From Methylomonas sp. (GTDB lineage: Bacteria > Pseudomonadota > Gammaproteobacteria > Methylococcales > Methylomonadaceae), in assembly GCA_002928965.1 (NCBI GenBank), contig PERU01000019.1, forward strand, positions 1-64,000: 64,000 bases of DNA, in the 5' to 3' direction. The first letter of the stretch is position 1. Every line of letters starts with the position of its first letter. Below, in pieces: positions 35,314 to 46,050 of this stretch. The position numbers were made by a program, and so were the translations under genes. The notes under the pieces were generated by a model that was given only the letters and a program-made list of their open reading frames with translations, ran no database searches and had not been told where the DNA came from.

Positions 35314-37540
35314 CACTCTCCAGTCCATCGACCTTTTGAAAGCCTCTGGGCAGTGCGTTACCGCGATTGGCTCGATGGCCGGAGTATTGTTCGATGTCTA
35401 CGCCTTTGAGGGTGACATGGCGCTTGCCGGAAAACACTTTCAATTCGCTGCCGACAGATAAGGCCGTGATCGCCACCACCGCATCTTTACCGGAAGCAAT
35501 ATCGGCTCCCGGAATCTGGATCAGCTTGTTGCCCTTGCCTTTCGCCAATTCTGGCAAATCCTGCGCGGCGAAAATCAATAACCGGCCTTGCAAGGTTGCC
35601 ACTGCCAGTAAATCCGCGCCTTGCGGAATTAAAGTAGGTGTCATGACTTTTGCGCCTTGTGGCAGACTCAGCACTGCCTTGCCGGCCTTGTTTTTGCTCA
35701 ACAGTTCTTTAAATTGCACCCGAAAGCCATAACCGGCATTGCTGGACATTAACAGCCAGTCCTCGGCCTGACCGGTAAAGACATCGGTAAACAAACTGCC
35801 GGGCGGCGGATTCAGGCGCCCGGTCAGTGGTTCGCCCTGACTGCGCGCCGACGGCAAATCGTGGGTGGTGATGGTATAGACCCGACCAGTGGAGTCCAGT
35901 ACATAAGCCGGCTGAGTGGTTCGACCTTTGGCAGACGACAGGTAAGCGTCGCCGGCTCGATAATTCAGGCTTTCCACTTCGATGTCATAGCCTTTGGCCG
36001 CGCGTATCCAGCCTTTTTCCGAAAGGATGATCGTTACCGGCTCATTGGCGACCAGCTCGGTACTATCCAGTGCTTGTGCGGCATCACGGGCTACGATGGG
36101 CGAACGGCGTGGGTCGCCGTATTTTTCGGCATCGCGTTCGATTTCCTTGCGGATCAAGCGATTTAGCAAACGCTCGGACCCCAGGGTTTTCTCCAAGGCC
36201 TGCCGCTCCTGTTCCAGTTCGTCTTGTTCGCCACGGATTTTCATTTCTTCCAGTTTGGCCAAGTGGCGCAATTTTAATTCCAGAATCGCTTCCGCCTGCA
36301 AGTCGCTGAGTCCAAAGCGCTCCATCAATACCGGCTTGGGGTGATCTTCGGCGCGAATGATAGCAATCACCTCATCGATATTCAGGTAGGCAATCAATAA
36401 ACCTTCCAGAATATGTAACCGCGCCAGCACTTTATCCAGTCGATACTGCAAGCGGCGACGCACGGTTTCGGTTCTAAAACTGATCCACTCGGTCAGGATT
36501 TGCCGCAGATTTTTGACCTGCGGCTTACCGTTCAGACCAATCATGTTCATGTTGACCCGGTAGTTTTTCTCCAGATCGGTGGTGGCAAATAAATGCGACA
36601 TCACCGCATCGACATCGATGCGTTTGGTTTTGGGGATGACCAATAAACGGGTGGGATTTTCGTGATCGGATTCGTCGCGCAAATCCTCGATCATCGGCAG
36701 TTTTTTGGCCAGCATCTGCGCGGCGATCTGTTCCAGCAACTTGGCGCCGGACACCTGATGCGGCAAGGCAGTGATGACGATATTGCCGTCTTCCAGTTCG
36801 TATTTGGCACGCATTTTCACCGAGCCGTTACCGGTGGTGTACAGCTTTTGAATGTCGGCTGCAGAGGTGATGATCTCGGCGTCAGTCGGATAATCCGGGC
36901 CTTTGACATGTTCCAGCAAGCCTTCCAGCGGCGTTTGCGGATCATCCAGTAGTTGCAGACAGGCGTTAGCCACTTCGCGCAGATTGTGCGGCGGAATATC
37001 GGTGGCCATGCCCACGGCAATCCCCATGGTGCCGTTCAGCAACACATTCGGCAGGCGGGCCGGCAGCAATTTGGGTTCTTTTAAGGTGCCATCGAAATTG
37101 TCCGTCCAGTCGACCGTGCCCTGCCCCAACTCGCTAAGCAAAGTTTGCGCGTAGGCGGTCAACCGCGATTCGGTGTAACGCATGGCCGCAAAGGATTTGG
37201 GGTCGTCCGGCGACCCCCAGTTACCCTGACCGTCGATCAATGGATAACGATAGGAAAAATCCTGCGCCATCAATACCATCGCCTCATAGCAAGCCGAGTC
37301 GCCATGCGGGTGATATTTACCCAATACATCACCGACGGTACGTGCCGATTTTTTGTATTTGGCTAGCGCCGTCAACCCCAGTTCCGACATGGCATAGACG
37401 ATGCGCCGCTGCACCGGTTTCAAGCCATCGCCGATATGTGGCAATGCCCTATCCAGAATCACGTACATGGAATAATCCAGGTAGGCTTTTTCGGTGAATT
37501 CCTTTAACGGCAGTTGTTCAAAGTTTTCCTGTACGCCCAT
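35309..37540 (-). CDS. parC: DNA topoisomerase IV subunit A
   Basis: The DNA-cleaving subunit of topoisomerase IV, which decatenates chromosomes. The preferred start is the ATG at 37540 ([20 protein letters not shown]); a TTG start nine bases earlier is possible. The 743-residue product has the active-site Y122 in [11 protein letters not shown], the quinolone region [12 protein letters not shown], and a five-to-six-blade C-terminal domain. That domain is of ParC and not GyrA type, as it lacks the GyrA-box QRRGGKG. The TAG stop falls inside the end of a miniature repeat, so the final residues (GLESA) may differ from relatives. No parE is adjacent. Confidence 0.93.
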   Translation of the reverse strand: MGVQENFEQLPLKEFTEKAYLDYSMYVILDRALPHIGDGLKPVQRRIVYAMSELGLTALAKYKKSARTVGDVLGKYHPHGDSACYEAMVLMAQDFSYRYPLIDGQGNWGSPDDPKSFAAMRYTESRLTAYAQTLLSELGQGTVDWTDNFDGTLKEPKLLPARLPNVLLNGTMGIAVGMATDIPPHNLREVANACLQLLDDPQTPLEGLLEHVKGPDYPTDAEIITSAADIQKLYTTGNGSVKMRAKYELEDGNIVITALPHQVSGAKLLEQIAAQMLAKKLPMIEDLRDESDHENPTRLLVIPKTKRIDVDAVMSHLFATTDLEKNYRVNMNMIGLNGKPQVKNLRQILTEWISFRTETVRRRLQYRLDKVLARLHILEGLLIAYLNIDEVIAIIRAEDHPKPVLMERFGLSDLQAEAILELKLRHLAKLEEMKIRGEQDELEQERQALEKTLGSERLLNRLIRKEIERDAEKYGDPRRSPIVARDAAQALDSTELVANEPVTIILSEKGWIRAAKGYDIEVESLNYRAGDAYLSSAKGRTTQPAYVLDSTGRVYTITTHDLPSARSQGEPLTGRLNPPPGSLFTDVFTGQAEDWLLMSSNAGYGFRVQFKELLSKNKAGKAVLSLPQGAKVMTPTLIPQGADLLAVATLQGRLLIFAAQDLPELAKGKGNKLIQIPGADIASGKDAVVAITALSVGSELKVFSGKRHVTLKGVDIEQYSGHRANRGNALPRGFQKVDGLESA

Positions 37541-38044
37541 TTTTATCAATATATAGAATTGTGATGTCGCTGCAGACGACCAAGTGAGGGGCGCTAAAAT
37601 ACCACAGCTAGACCTTGCTGGCTTATCTGAAATGTCATGTGATTGGTTTTATACTTTTCTCACTACAAATTTCGGCGCATCTGTTCCCTTGCTCGCAGGG
37701 TGAGAGCAGGGATGAAGCAATTAAAAATCCAAAATTTGAAGTGCGAAGGCAATAGATGCGTTTAACACAATGTAAACCCAATCATCGCTAATCTTTTTTA
37801 TTAATGGTCTACGCTTTTTATAAGCGCTACTTCAACGGGTTAGCTGGAATTGGGTTTTCGGGATGGCACGATTTTGTGTTGTTCGAGTTCATTTGTTGGG
37901 TTTGCAGCATGAGGTTGCGACGGGGTGTGGTGCGGCTATTTGGAAACCAACTCAGATAACCTAACCCGACGCATGATATTCATTGATATCTGAAATAGGG
38001 CGCGCCTATTTTTGAATGCTTTTGCACTAACGGAGATGGTAACT
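37541..38044. other. Gene-free stretch between parC and the Cache-CheW gene
   Basis: A divergent intergenic region of about 500 bp. It is AT-rich towards the right, with no open frame or repeat that I can support. Promoters for both flanking genes are expected. GGAG at 38032-38035 is the ribosome-binding site of the next gene. Confidence 0.4.
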
Positions 38045-40651
38045 ATGAGAAAGCGTAAAAAATCGTCGGACAAGGCCGATATTGCTTATTTGTCACGATT
38101 TATGGGGGCGATTTCTCCAGATCAGAGCCGCTTAAATGAGATACAAGCGGTCTACGATAACCTGACGCTGCTGGGACAGCTATTGGGCGCGGGAACCGAC
38201 ATCACCAGTATGCGCCAGGATTTTCAGGAACTGGCAGCGGTATTGTTAGAACAGTTGGCCAAAGAGCATTATAAAAAAGCGACCCTGAATTTGGGTTCTT
38301 GTGCTCGAGTTGCGATTGATATTTTAACTAGAAATTTATACGAACGAACTGCCGATATTGGCTTTTTGGCGACAGATATTGAGGTCTGCGAGTTTGCGGA
38401 AGCCGTAGAAAGCAATCCTGAGATTAAATCCGATCCCGATTGGTTAGTAAGACTGTCAAACCATTTTTCCGAATACGTTGCCAAATATTCGGTGTATCAC
38501 AATATTATTTTACTTGCGCCGGATGGTGAAATTTTGGTGCAACTGGACCCTAAAAATCCGGTCACCAAATCAACCGACACGTTGATTGATGAAGCGTTAA
38601 CGACCAATTGCGGGTTTGTCGAGGTTTTTCGCCAATCCGATTTATTACCCCAGGAATCCAGCCCGTTAATTTACGCCTATCGGGTGATGTCAAAAGACGG
38701 TTCGCATCCAGTTGGCGTTTTGTGCCTGTGTTTTCGTTTTGAAGACGAGTGCAAGCTAATTTTTGATAGCCTGTTGTCGCAAGATGACTGGCTCGTCATT
38801 ACCTTGCTGGATAATACCGGCAAAATCATTGCGACCAGTGACGTTTATCAATTTCCAATTGGTGCTTATCTTGAACCGGTTGAGAATAATCAGTGCAGTA
38901 TCCGGCGTTTTAATGGCCGGGAATATTTGACCACTACCCACCAAGCAACGTCTTACCAGGGGTATAGCGGTCCCGGCTGGGTAGGTCATGCCATGGCGCC
39001 GCTCAATCATGCCTTTGAAATGGCTGAAGCGCTTGAACTGCGGGATGTACCGGAGGACTTTCTTGCTGGGGTGTTAAATGTAGCCACGCTGTTCAGCGAT
39101 ACCTTGAGAGGAATACCCATTAGCGCCTCCAGTATTCAGCAAGAGTTGAATCGCGCCGTATGGAACGGCAACATATGGCTGGCCAGGGAACATAATTCGC
39201 ATAATTCTGCATTTGCCAAAGTCTTGTTGCGTGAAATCGGCCGCACTGGCGTGCGCACCAGAAACGTTTTCAGCGAATCGACCACCAATTTGTATAAAAC
39301 AGTGGTTTCGTCGGTTTTATTTGATTGCAGTGCACAGGCTTCTTTGGCGATTGACATAATGGATCGCAATCTATACGAACGAGCCAATGACTGCCGCTGG
39401 TGGGCGTTGACCCGGTTTTTCAGGGAGGAACTGGAACCCGGCAATGCTTCGATCAACACCGCCAAATTAACCGAGGTGTTACGCTATATCAACGGCTTGT
39501 ATACGGTCTACACCAATTTAATTTTGTTCGATACTTCTGGAAAAGTGATTGCGGTATCCAACCCAGCCTATAACGACCTGCTGAGCCAGATTATTTCCGA
39601 GCCTTGGGTTAGGCCCACGTTGGCACTGAGCAATCCTCAACGTTATTGTGTATCTGATTTTGCTAAAACCAATTTGTATATTAACCAGCCGACCTATATT
39701 TACACCTCAGCCATTCGCTCGATTAACAGTGCCGAGCCTGTCGGCGGCATTGCGATTGTGTTTGACTCGACTCAGCAATTGAAAGCGATGCTGAACGATG
39801 CATTGCCGAGAGATGAAAATGGTCGCTTGGTTAACGGTGCATTTGCGGTATTCGTCGAAACCGACGGTAAAATTATATCCACTACCTGTGAAGATCTGAC
39901 CAATGGTCAGAAACTCGATGTCAATTCAGGGTTTTTAAGTTTGCAACGCGGTGATTCGGTTTCGGGCATTATTGCCTATAACGAAATTTACTATGCTGTG
40001 GGTTCCTGCAAAAGTAACGGCTATCGCGAGTACAAGTCGTATGGCGATTCTTACCAAAACGAAGTGGTTGCTTTAGTGTTTACACCGCTGTCTCAAAGCG
40101 TGGTCGAAGACGGTTTTTACGAACGATACAATACTCCCGCCGAAAATTACGCACTCAGAAAACCCAGAACCACTGAAACATGTGATGTAGCGACATTTTA
40201 CATCGGTAATTCGCTGTACGGTCTATTCCCCGGCTCGGTTATCGCCGCCATCGACACGGACCGGTTAACTCATATGCCGGGTAGTTCGGAGTGGGTTGCC
40301 GGTTGTTTGATGTACGAGGATGAAGCGCTGTCGGTAGTTGATATTTCATCGTTATTGGCTGTCAATCTGGTCGAAGGCGAGCGACGCAAAGTGCGTGCCG
40401 AAAACGGTGTAAAAAAACAGGTACTTTTGCTACGGTCAGAAGAAAAAGACATTTCGTTTGGTGTATTGATTGACAACTTGGGTGAAATTTCGGAAATCGA
40501 AACAAACCGGTTCGAGGCCGTTCCATTCACCATTAACAGCAACTCGATCATCCATAGTCTGGTGAAGCCAGAAAACATGGAAAGCGCGCGCAGGATGCTG
40601 GTGATTTTGTCGATTGAAAAAATGCTTGAGCGCTTCAATCTGCAACCTTGA
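38045..40651 (+). CDS. Cytoplasmic double-Cache protein with C-terminal CheW domain
   Basis: An 868-residue protein without signal peptide or membrane helices. Two similar modules each begin with a helix carrying a NLYER(T/A)xD signature (DILTRNLYERTADIGFLATD at about residues 89-108; DIMDRNLYERANDCRWWALT at about 437-456) and continue into a Cache/PAS-like sensor fold. A CheW-like domain follows (about 710-850; ATFYIGNSLYGLFPGSVIAA ... VLIDNLGEISEIE). CheW domains dock to CheA kinases and chemoreceptors, so this may be a soluble coupling or adaptor sensor. The ATG at 38045 follows GGAG; earlier in-frame starts lack one. No che genes are nearby. Confidence 0.72.
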   Translation: MRKRKKSSDKADIAYLSRFMGAISPDQSRLNEIQAVYDNLTLLGQLLGAGTDITSMRQDFQELAAVLLEQLAKEHYKKATLNLGSCARVAIDILTRNLYERTADIGFLATDIEVCEFAEAVESNPEIKSDPDWLVRLSNHFSEYVAKYSVYHNIILLAPDGEILVQLDPKNPVTKSTDTLIDEALTTNCGFVEVFRQSDLLPQESSPLIYAYRVMSKDGSHPVGVLCLCFRFEDECKLIFDSLLSQDDWLVITLLDNTGKIIATSDVYQFPIGAYLEPVENNQCSIRRFNGREYLTTTHQATSYQGYSGPGWVGHAMAPLNHAFEMAEALELRDVPEDFLAGVLNVATLFSDTLRGIPISASSIQQELNRAVWNGNIWLAREHNSHNSAFAKVLLREIGRTGVRTRNVFSESTTNLYKTVVSSVLFDCSAQASLAIDIMDRNLYERANDCRWWALTRFFREELEPGNASINTAKLTEVLRYINGLYTVYTNLILFDTSGKVIAVSNPAYNDLLSQIISEPWVRPTLALSNPQRYCVSDFAKTNLYINQPTYIYTSAIRSINSAEPVGGIAIVFDSTQQLKAMLNDALPRDENGRLVNGAFAVFVETDGKIISTTCEDLTNGQKLDVNSGFLSLQRGDSVSGIIAYNEIYYAVGSCKSNGYREYKSYGDSYQNEVVALVFTPLSQSVVEDGFYERYNTPAENYALRKPRTTETCDVATFYIGNSLYGLFPGSVIAAIDTDRLTHMPGSSEWVAGCLMYEDEALSVVDISSLLAVNLVEGERRKVRAENGVKKQVLLLRSEEKDISFGVLIDNLGEISEIETNRFEAVPFTINSNSIIHSLVKPENMESARRMLVILSIEKMLERFNLQP

Positions 40652-40861
40652 TTTTGTGTTGTATGGCGAATGGAAGCTAAGGATATGAGTGTAGATAGTT
40701 TCCCTGTTACGGCTGATAAGGATTTTACCGTTCGTCCTGTCGAAGTATGGACGCAGAAATACGGGCACTCGCCGCGTCAAACCGTTCATGCTTCGACGTT
40801 GCTCTGCACGAACGGTTTGGCGTGAACAGTTGATCGGGACGTTATTTTTGACGAAGTCCTT
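40652..40861. repeat. Repeat remnants after the Cache-CheW gene
   Basis: No gene. 40730-40830 carries a palindrome-type dispersed repeat (CGTTCGTCCTGTCGAAG ... CTGCACGAACGG). It is followed by GGGACGTTATTTTTGACGAA (about 40829-40848), which also occurs at about 49342 before the lipoprotein gene and looks like one terminus of the miniature element family. Confidence 0.55.
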
Positions 40862-41017
40862 AGGATATGGTCATAAATAACTTCCCGGAATTCTGCTTAT
40901 TCCGAATCACACGCTTCTTGCTCCCCTCTTTGATAAAGAGGGGTTGGGGGAGATTTTTTAATAAATCCCCCTCGATCCCCCTTTTTCAAAGGGGGAAGTT
41001 ATTTGTAGCGAAATCCT
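40862..41017 (+). repeat. Miniature dispersed element, copy C
   Basis: About 156 bp, same orientation as copy B, with the same inverted ends and the internal GATAAAGAGGGG and CCCCCTCGATCCCCC segments. Non-coding. Confidence 0.8.
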
Positions 41018-41047
41018 TATCTTCCGTAAGCTTATCGAAGAGTACGG

Positions 41048-41240
41048 GATGTGGTAATAAATAACGTCCCCGAATTCGGCTTGTTCGGAATCACTCGAAA
41101 ACTTCCCCCTTTGTCAAAGAGGTTGTCGTAAAAGTTAAATGTAGGTTGGACTGAGCACGGCGAAGCCCAACAAAATCATACTGTTGGGCTTCATTAAGCT
41201 CAGCCCAACCTACCTTTTACGACAGCCCCCAAAGAGCGAG
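41048..41240. repeat. Truncated miniature element interrupted by a 102-bp hairpin element
   Basis: A partial copy of the miniature repeat (41048-41122) breaks off inside its CAAAGAGG segment. It is followed by a unit with inverted ends TTGTCGTAAAAG (41123-41134) and CTTTTACGACAG (41214-41225) and an inner GTAGGTTGG / CCAACCTAC pairing, after which CCCCAAAGAG resumes. This looks like one small element inserted into another. The CTTTTACGACA end recurs at 35022. Confidence 0.65.
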
Positions 41241-41321
41241 AGAATAGATGGGCCGAAAGCGGATGATATGTCCAACTAATTGAAGTTTAAGGAAACTTAG
41301 TTCATTAGTTACGACGTTAGG

Positions 41322-42125
41322 CTAAGGTTTAACGCCGTAATAGTGGGATAACACGCTATAAGCGCCCTGCATGCCTTCCACCATCGCTGCTTTCAACGGC
41401 AGACAGGCGCTGCTCCACTGCTTGATTTTGCCATCAAAATAAAACGCCCACTCGCCTTGCCAGCAAGCGTCTTTCTGTAGCAGTCTACCCGCCATCACTG
41501 CCGGGACTTCGTAGCGGGCAGACACGTTTAACAAGTTTCTGGAATCGGCACTTAACACTTCGCTAACCGAGATACGTTGCTGCTCTTCCAGATCCAGCAT
41601 GGGAAATATTACCGGCAAGCCTTTCAATTTGGCGGCAAACGTCACTGCGCTATCAAAATCCGGCATGCTGTCGGCATTGAAAAACTGCCGGCTGCCGTCC
41701 TTATCCACCACCAGCCACAACAACGTTTGCGGACGGATTTCGGACCAGATGCCCACCTTGCTCTGTCGCATCACTTCCATCAACTGACTTTCATCGAACA
41801 CCACCCGCATCAGACGAGCATCGCTGTCGGAATATTCGTCTGCGGCAATTAAAGAATATTGAAATTGCTTGACGTAGTGTTGAGCGGCATTCAGAGCTTG
41901 CTGAACAGGCGGGAGTTTGGATATGTCATCTGCCACCAACACCCGGCTTAACACAGCGTACAAGGCTTGTTTGAGGGCTATTTCTCTATCGGCTGCAGAT
42001 TGACTGTTGGCGACCAGTTCAATTTCATACAGCCCTTGCACTTCCACTGCCTGCGCAGTAGCCGTCGGTAGTAGTACCGAGCTTAAGATCAGTAGACCCA
42101 AGAGTTTTCCCTTTGTATATATCAT
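41322..42125 (-). CDS. DUF2066-family exported protein
   Basis: A 267-residue protein with a signal peptide (MIYTKGKLLGLLILSSVLLP...AQA|VEVQGLYEIE) that matches the DUF2066 family of gammaproteobacteria. Characteristic segments are DREIALKQALYAVLSRV, VVFDESQLMEVMRQSKVGIW and PQTLLWLVVDKDGSR. Function is unknown. It is divergent from purM, a neighbourhood that recurs in gammaproteobacteria. No enzymatic motif is visible. Confidence 0.82.
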   Translation of the reverse strand: MIYTKGKLLGLLILSSVLLPTATAQAVEVQGLYEIELVANSQSAADREIALKQALYAVLSRVLVADDISKLPPVQQALNAAQHYVKQFQYSLIAADEYSDSDARLMRVVFDESQLMEVMRQSKVGIWSEIRPQTLLWLVVDKDGSRQFFNADSMPDFDSAVTFAAKLKGLPVIFPMLDLEEQQRISVSEVLSADSRNLLNVSARYEVPAVMAGRLLQKDACWQGEWAFYFDGKIKQWSSACLPLKAAMVEGMQGAYSVLSHYYGVKP

Positions 42126-42212
42126 TGCTTGCAGCCTACCCTGACGGTGTATGAATTTGGAATATAGTACAATATCGGTTGTTTCAATCTTAACTTTAGT
42201 AAGAGGCCCCCA

Positions 42213-43256
42213 TTGAGCTCACAACAGCAAGATCGCCTGAATTATAAGAGTGCGGGCGTGGACATTGAAGCCGGCAATGCTTTGGTCGACCGCATCAAAC
42301 CTATCGCGGCCAAAACCCGCAATGCCGGCGTGATGGCCGGACTCGGCGGTTTTGGCTCGCTGTTTGAGTTGCCGCTGGACCGCTACAAACAACCGGTGTT
42401 GGTTTCCGGCACTGATGGCGTCGGCACCAAACTGAAACTGGCGCTGGATTTGAATTTACACAACACGGTCGGCATCGATCTGGTGGCCATGTGTGTCAAC
42501 GATATTATCGTGCAAGGCGCCGAACCGCTGTTTTTTCTGGATTATTTCGCCACCGGCAAGCTGGATGTCGATACGGCAGCTTCGGTCATCGAAGGCATCG
42601 GTCAAGGTTGCGAGCAATCCGGCGCGGCCTTGGTTGGCGGCGAAACCGCAGAAATGCCCGGCATGTACAGTGATGGCGATTACGATTTGGCCGGTTTTTG
42701 CGTAGGCATTGTTGAAAAGGATCGCATCATCGACGGCAGTAAAGTCAAAGCCGGCGACAAACTGATCGGTATCGCTTCGTCCGGTCCGCATTCCAATGGG
42801 TATTCATTGATTCGTAAAATCATCGAGCGCAGTGGCCTGTCGTTGACCGACCATGTCAACGGCAAACCGCTCGGGGAAACCTTGCTGACGCCTACCCGTA
42901 TTTACGTCAAACCGCTATTGGAATTATTGAAAAGCGTCGATGTACACGCCATGGCTCATATCACCGGCGGCGGCATCACTGAAAACCTGCCTCGCGTGTT
43001 ACCAAACGATTTGAGCGCCAAAATCGATTTATCCACCTGGCAACTGCCGGAGATTTTCGTCTGGCTGCAACAACAAGGCAATGTCGAACTGGCTGATATG
43101 CTGGTGACCTTTAATTGCGGCGTGGGCATGATTGTTTGCGTCGATGCAGCCGATGAAGCGACCACCTTGGCCAGTTTGAATCAACAAGGCGAAACAGCAT
43201 TCAGCATGGGCGAAATCGTGCCGGCAACGGACGATAAACGCGTCATTTATTGCTGA
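42213..43256 (+). CDS. purM: Phosphoribosylformylglycinamidine cyclo-ligase
   Basis: Catalyses the fifth step of purine synthesis, ATP-dependent ring closure to aminoimidazole ribonucleotide. The 347-residue protein starts from TTG at 42213 after AAGAGG ([22 protein letters not shown]). The AIR-synthase signatures are clear: [34 protein letters not shown]-type segment, [29 protein letters not shown] and [16 protein letters not shown]. No purN follows. A 16-bp perfect inverted repeat follows the stop codon. Confidence 0.96.
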   Translation: MSSQQQDRLNYKSAGVDIEAGNALVDRIKPIAAKTRNAGVMAGLGGFGSLFELPLDRYKQPVLVSGTDGVGTKLKLALDLNLHNTVGIDLVAMCVNDIIVQGAEPLFFLDYFATGKLDVDTAASVIEGIGQGCEQSGAALVGGETAEMPGMYSDGDYDLAGFCVGIVEKDRIIDGSKVKAGDKLIGIASSGPHSNGYSLIRKIIERSGLSLTDHVNGKPLGETLLTPTRIYVKPLLELLKSVDVHAMAHITGGGITENLPRVLPNDLSAKIDLSTWQLPEIFVWLQQQGNVELADMLVTFNCGVGMIVCVDAADEATTLASLNQQGETAFSMGEIVPATDDKRVIYC

Positions 43257-43264
43257 TAGCGCTT

Positions 43265-43303
43265 GATACCACCCAACAACGTCAACGGTTGTTGGGTGGT
43301 ATC
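43265..43303 (+). terminator. 16-bp perfect hairpin after purM
   Basis: GATACCACCCAACAAC and its exact complement GTTGTTGGGTGGTATC are separated by 7 nt, starting 8 bp after the purM stop. There is no T-run, so it is an atypical terminator or an mRNA-stabilising hairpin. Confidence 0.6.
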
Positions 43304-43323
43304 AATACAAACCAACAGACATA

Positions 43324-43367
43324 AAAAAGCCGCTTATCCTAATACAGGAAAAGCGGCTTTTTATTTT
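43324..43367. terminator. Bidirectional terminator between purM and tRNA genes
   Basis: AAAAAAGCCGCTT and AAGCGGCTTTTT pair as a stem with A- and T-rich flanks on both sides. It can end the tRNA transcript (minus strand) and any purM read-through. Confidence 0.8.
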
Positions 43368-43443
43368 TGGCGTCCCCACGGGGGTTCGAACCCCGGTTAC
43401 CGCCGTGAAAGGGCGGTGTCCTAGGCCACTAGACGATGGGGAC
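43368..43443 (-). tRNA. tRNA-Glu (TTC), copy 1
   Basis: A 76-nt cloverleaf on the minus strand, GTCCCCATCGTCTAG... with anticodon TTC in CCCTTTCACGG and encoded CCA (TGG at 43368-43370). Identical to copy 2 and in tandem with it. Confidence 0.96.
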
Positions 43444-43492
43444 TAAGACTGCTGCAGTAAACTGCGTTTTATTGTTTAAAGCTTGCCAAAAG

Positions 43493-43568
43493 TGGCGTCC
43501 CCACGGGGGTTCGAACCCCGGTTACCGCCGTGAAAGGGCGGTGTCCTAGGCCACTAGACGATGGGGAC
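43493..43568 (-). tRNA. tRNA-Glu (TTC), copy 2
   Basis: Identical 76-nt copy of the tRNA-Glu gene, anticodon TTC, encoded CCA. It is 49 bp upstream of copy 1 and 29 bp downstream of tRNA-Ala. Confidence 0.96.
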
Positions 43569-43597
43569 TAAGACTTTAAACACATCAACAACTAACT

Positions 43598-43673
<76 letters not shown>

Positions 43674-43714
43674 GTAGTTGAGACCGCGCATTATACGGAT
43701 ATTATCAGGCTTGT

Positions 43715-45109
43715 CTAGCTATTTTTAATCAACGCTATGGCTCTGGCAATGCGATCCAGGGTTTTCTGTTTGCCCAACAACGCCAAAGTCACATCAATGG
43801 CAGGCGATACGCCACAGCCACAAACCGCAACTCGCAGCGGCTGAGCAACCTTACCCAGATTCAATTGCAAATGCTCGGCACTATCCAGCACGACCTGATG
43901 TAACGCTTCGGCTTCCCACTCAATCATCGCATCGAACCGATCCCACACATGCTGCAAGATATCATCCACTCCGGCTTTGAAATTTTTCTTGACCGCCTTT
44001 TCATCGTAGGTTTCAAACTCACGGTAAAAATACAGACTATCTTCCGCCATATCGACCAGATTTTTACAACGTTCCCGTTGCGCCTTTACGACGTCTGTCA
44101 AAGACGGCCCGGTGGTGGGATCAATGCCCCGCTCCCCCAGATGCCAGCTCAAATGGTGCGCCACATGCGCAGGATCGCTGCTCATGATGTATTGATGATT
44201 CAACCACAACAGCTTTTCGGTATTGAAAGTCGATGCGGAGACATTGACTTTTTCCAGTTCAAATAACTGAATCATTTCATCAATGCTGAACAGCTCCTGA
44301 TCGCCGTGCGACCAACCCAGCCTTACCAAATAATTCAACAAAGCTTCCGGCAAATACCCGTCATTGCGATACTGCATCACACTGACCGCACCGTGCCGTT
44401 TGGACAAACGCGCGCCATCGGAACCCAAAATCATCGGCACGTGCGCATAAACCGGCAACTGTGCGCCCAGGGCTTTCAGAATATTGATTTGTCTTGGCGT
44501 GTTGTTGACATGGTCGTCACCACGAATCACATGCGTAACGCCCATATCCATGTCGTCTACCACCACCGTCAGGTTGTAAGTCGGCGTACCATCAGAACGG
44601 GCGATGATCAAATCATCCAGTTCTTTATTGGCGACCACGATCCGGCCTTTGACCAAATCATCGATGACTACCTCACCCTGCTCGGGATTTTTGAAGCGTA
44701 CTACTCGCTCGCCGGTTTGTGCGGAACCATGCCGGCATTTACCGTTGTAACGTGGCTTTTCTTTATCCGCCATTTGCTGTTCACGCAAGGCATCCAGCTC
44801 TTCGCGACTGCAGTAGCAGTAATAAGCATCACCCTGGTCGAGTAATTGCTGAATCACTTCTTTGTAGCGATCAAAACGGTGGGTTTGATAAAACGGCCCT
44901 TCGTCGTATTCCAATCCCAGCCAAGTCATGCCTTCCAAAATCGCATTCACGGATTCCTGACTGGAACGCTCCAGATCGGTATCTTCAATACGCAAAATAA
45001 ATTTGCCGCCGTGTTTGCGGGCATATAGCCAGGAAAACAGCGCTGTTCTGGCGCCACCTACGTGCAAATAACCGGTGGGACTGGGGGCAAAGCGGGTTCT
45101 GATACTCAT
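43715..45109 (-). CDS. gltX: Glutamyl-tRNA synthetase
   Basis: Charges tRNA-Glu. The 464-residue class I synthetase has the HIGH-type motif HVGG in [16 protein letters not shown], the Cys-rich zinc module ([10 protein letters not shown]...GKCRHG) and the KMSKS-type motif [14 protein letters not shown]-terminal anticodon-binding helical domain ends in [15 protein letters not shown]. It is followed by tRNA-Ala and two tRNA-Glu genes, its own substrates, in the same direction. The discriminating GluRS (not GluQ-RS) length supports gltX. Confidence 0.95.
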   Translation of the reverse strand: MSIRTRFAPSPTGYLHVGGARTALFSWLYARKHGGKFILRIEDTDLERSSQESVNAILEGMTWLGLEYDEGPFYQTHRFDRYKEVIQQLLDQGDAYYCYCSREELDALREQQMADKEKPRYNGKCRHGSAQTGERVVRFKNPEQGEVVIDDLVKGRIVVANKELDDLIIARSDGTPTYNLTVVVDDMDMGVTHVIRGDDHVNNTPRQINILKALGAQLPVYAHVPMILGSDGARLSKRHGAVSVMQYRNDGYLPEALLNYLVRLGWSHGDQELFSIDEMIQLFELEKVNVSASTFNTEKLLWLNHQYIMSSDPAHVAHHLSWHLGERGIDPTTGPSLTDVVKAQRERCKNLVDMAEDSLYFYREFETYDEKAVKKNFKAGVDDILQHVWDRFDAMIEWEAEALHQVVLDSAEHLQLNLGKVAQPLRVAVCGCGVSPAIDVTLALLGKQKTLDRIARAIALIKNS

Positions 45110-45115
45110 TGTTTA

Positions 45116-45592
45116 TTATTTACCTGTTAAAAATCGTTTTGCATATTCTGTTGGAATGGAGCGGGCGGCGCTCAAACGCATGGCCTGATAATTAAACTGC
45201 ACACTACCCGCTGCAGCCTCGTTTTTACCGAGAATGGCCAACGATGTGCCATGCCCCTTAGAGGCAGCCTTTTCGTACCATTTTGTAGCCTTATCACGAT
45301 CAGCCATGACACCGATACCTCTATCATACAAAGCCCCCATCACTACTTGTGCATCGACAACCCCTTGATTAGCGGACTTTTCCATCCATTCGGCGGCCAA
45401 GGCTTCGTCTTTCTCAACGCCTTCTCTGCCCAATAAATACAGTGCCGCCAACTTGGCTTGTGCCTGTGGACTACCTTGTGCAGCTTCCTGGCGAATCGAT
45501 TCCGCGGACTCCGCCAAAACAACCTGGGCGGACAACGCCAGCAAACTAAAACAGATGATTCGGACTATCGACAGCATGGCAGCACTCCTCAA
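45116..45592 (-). CDS. Exported Sel1-repeat protein
   Basis: A 158-residue protein with a signal peptide (MRSAAMLSIVRIICFSLLAL...VVLA|ESAES) and three Sel1-type helical repeats (AQAKLAALYLLGREGVEKDEALAAEWMEKSA; VDAQVVMGALYDRGIGVMADRDKATKWYEKAA), probably a periplasmic scaffold. It ends 6 bp before gltX in the same direction, so the two are likely co-transcribed. Confidence 0.85.
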   Translation of the reverse strand: MRSAAMLSIVRIICFSLLALSAQVVLAESAESIRQEAAQGSPQAQAKLAALYLLGREGVEKDEALAAEWMEKSANQGVVDAQVVMGALYDRGIGVMADRDKATKWYEKAASKGHGTSLAILGKNEAAAGSVQFNYQAMRLSAARSIPTEYAKRFLTGK

Positions 45593-46050
45593 ATAAAAGA
45601 TTATTATTTCATGCTAAGCATTTAAGGTGAATGTAATTCTTGCCAGCAAGGGATTGCCCAACATAGATACAAAGAAACCTGAATGAACGAGATCCTTCAG
45701 CAAAACCAAAACCTCCGCCGTGCTGGCAGAGATGCGGTGACAACGTGCCAGGGAGGATATGCCGAAACGACGATTTGCGGTGCTTACCTTTGAATTAGTT
45801 AAAGACGCTTGTCAATCAAGAAAATATAGCGGGAAGCAGCGCAATCCAATAGCCAAATACCAGCAACAATTGACTTGCTAACCCCATGAATTCCCCTTAC
45901 AAAGCCCAAACAATTGCAGCCAAGGCAATTTACCCAAAAATGCAATGTGACAAACTGCACATAAGCATTAAAAAATCTGTTTTTTAATGCTAGACTCACA
46001 CCTTAGGTTTCAGTGCCTGCATATTTTAATAACAAATTAGGAGACGACAA
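45593..46050. other. Intergenic region before the OmpA-like gene
   Basis: No gene supported. GCATTAAAAAA (45965-45975) and TTTTTTAATGC (45980-45990) form an 11-bp perfect inverted repeat with a 4-nt loop, 61 bp before the next start codon; it may be an operator or an upstream terminator. AGGAGACGAC is the ribosome-binding site of the following gene. Confidence 0.5.
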
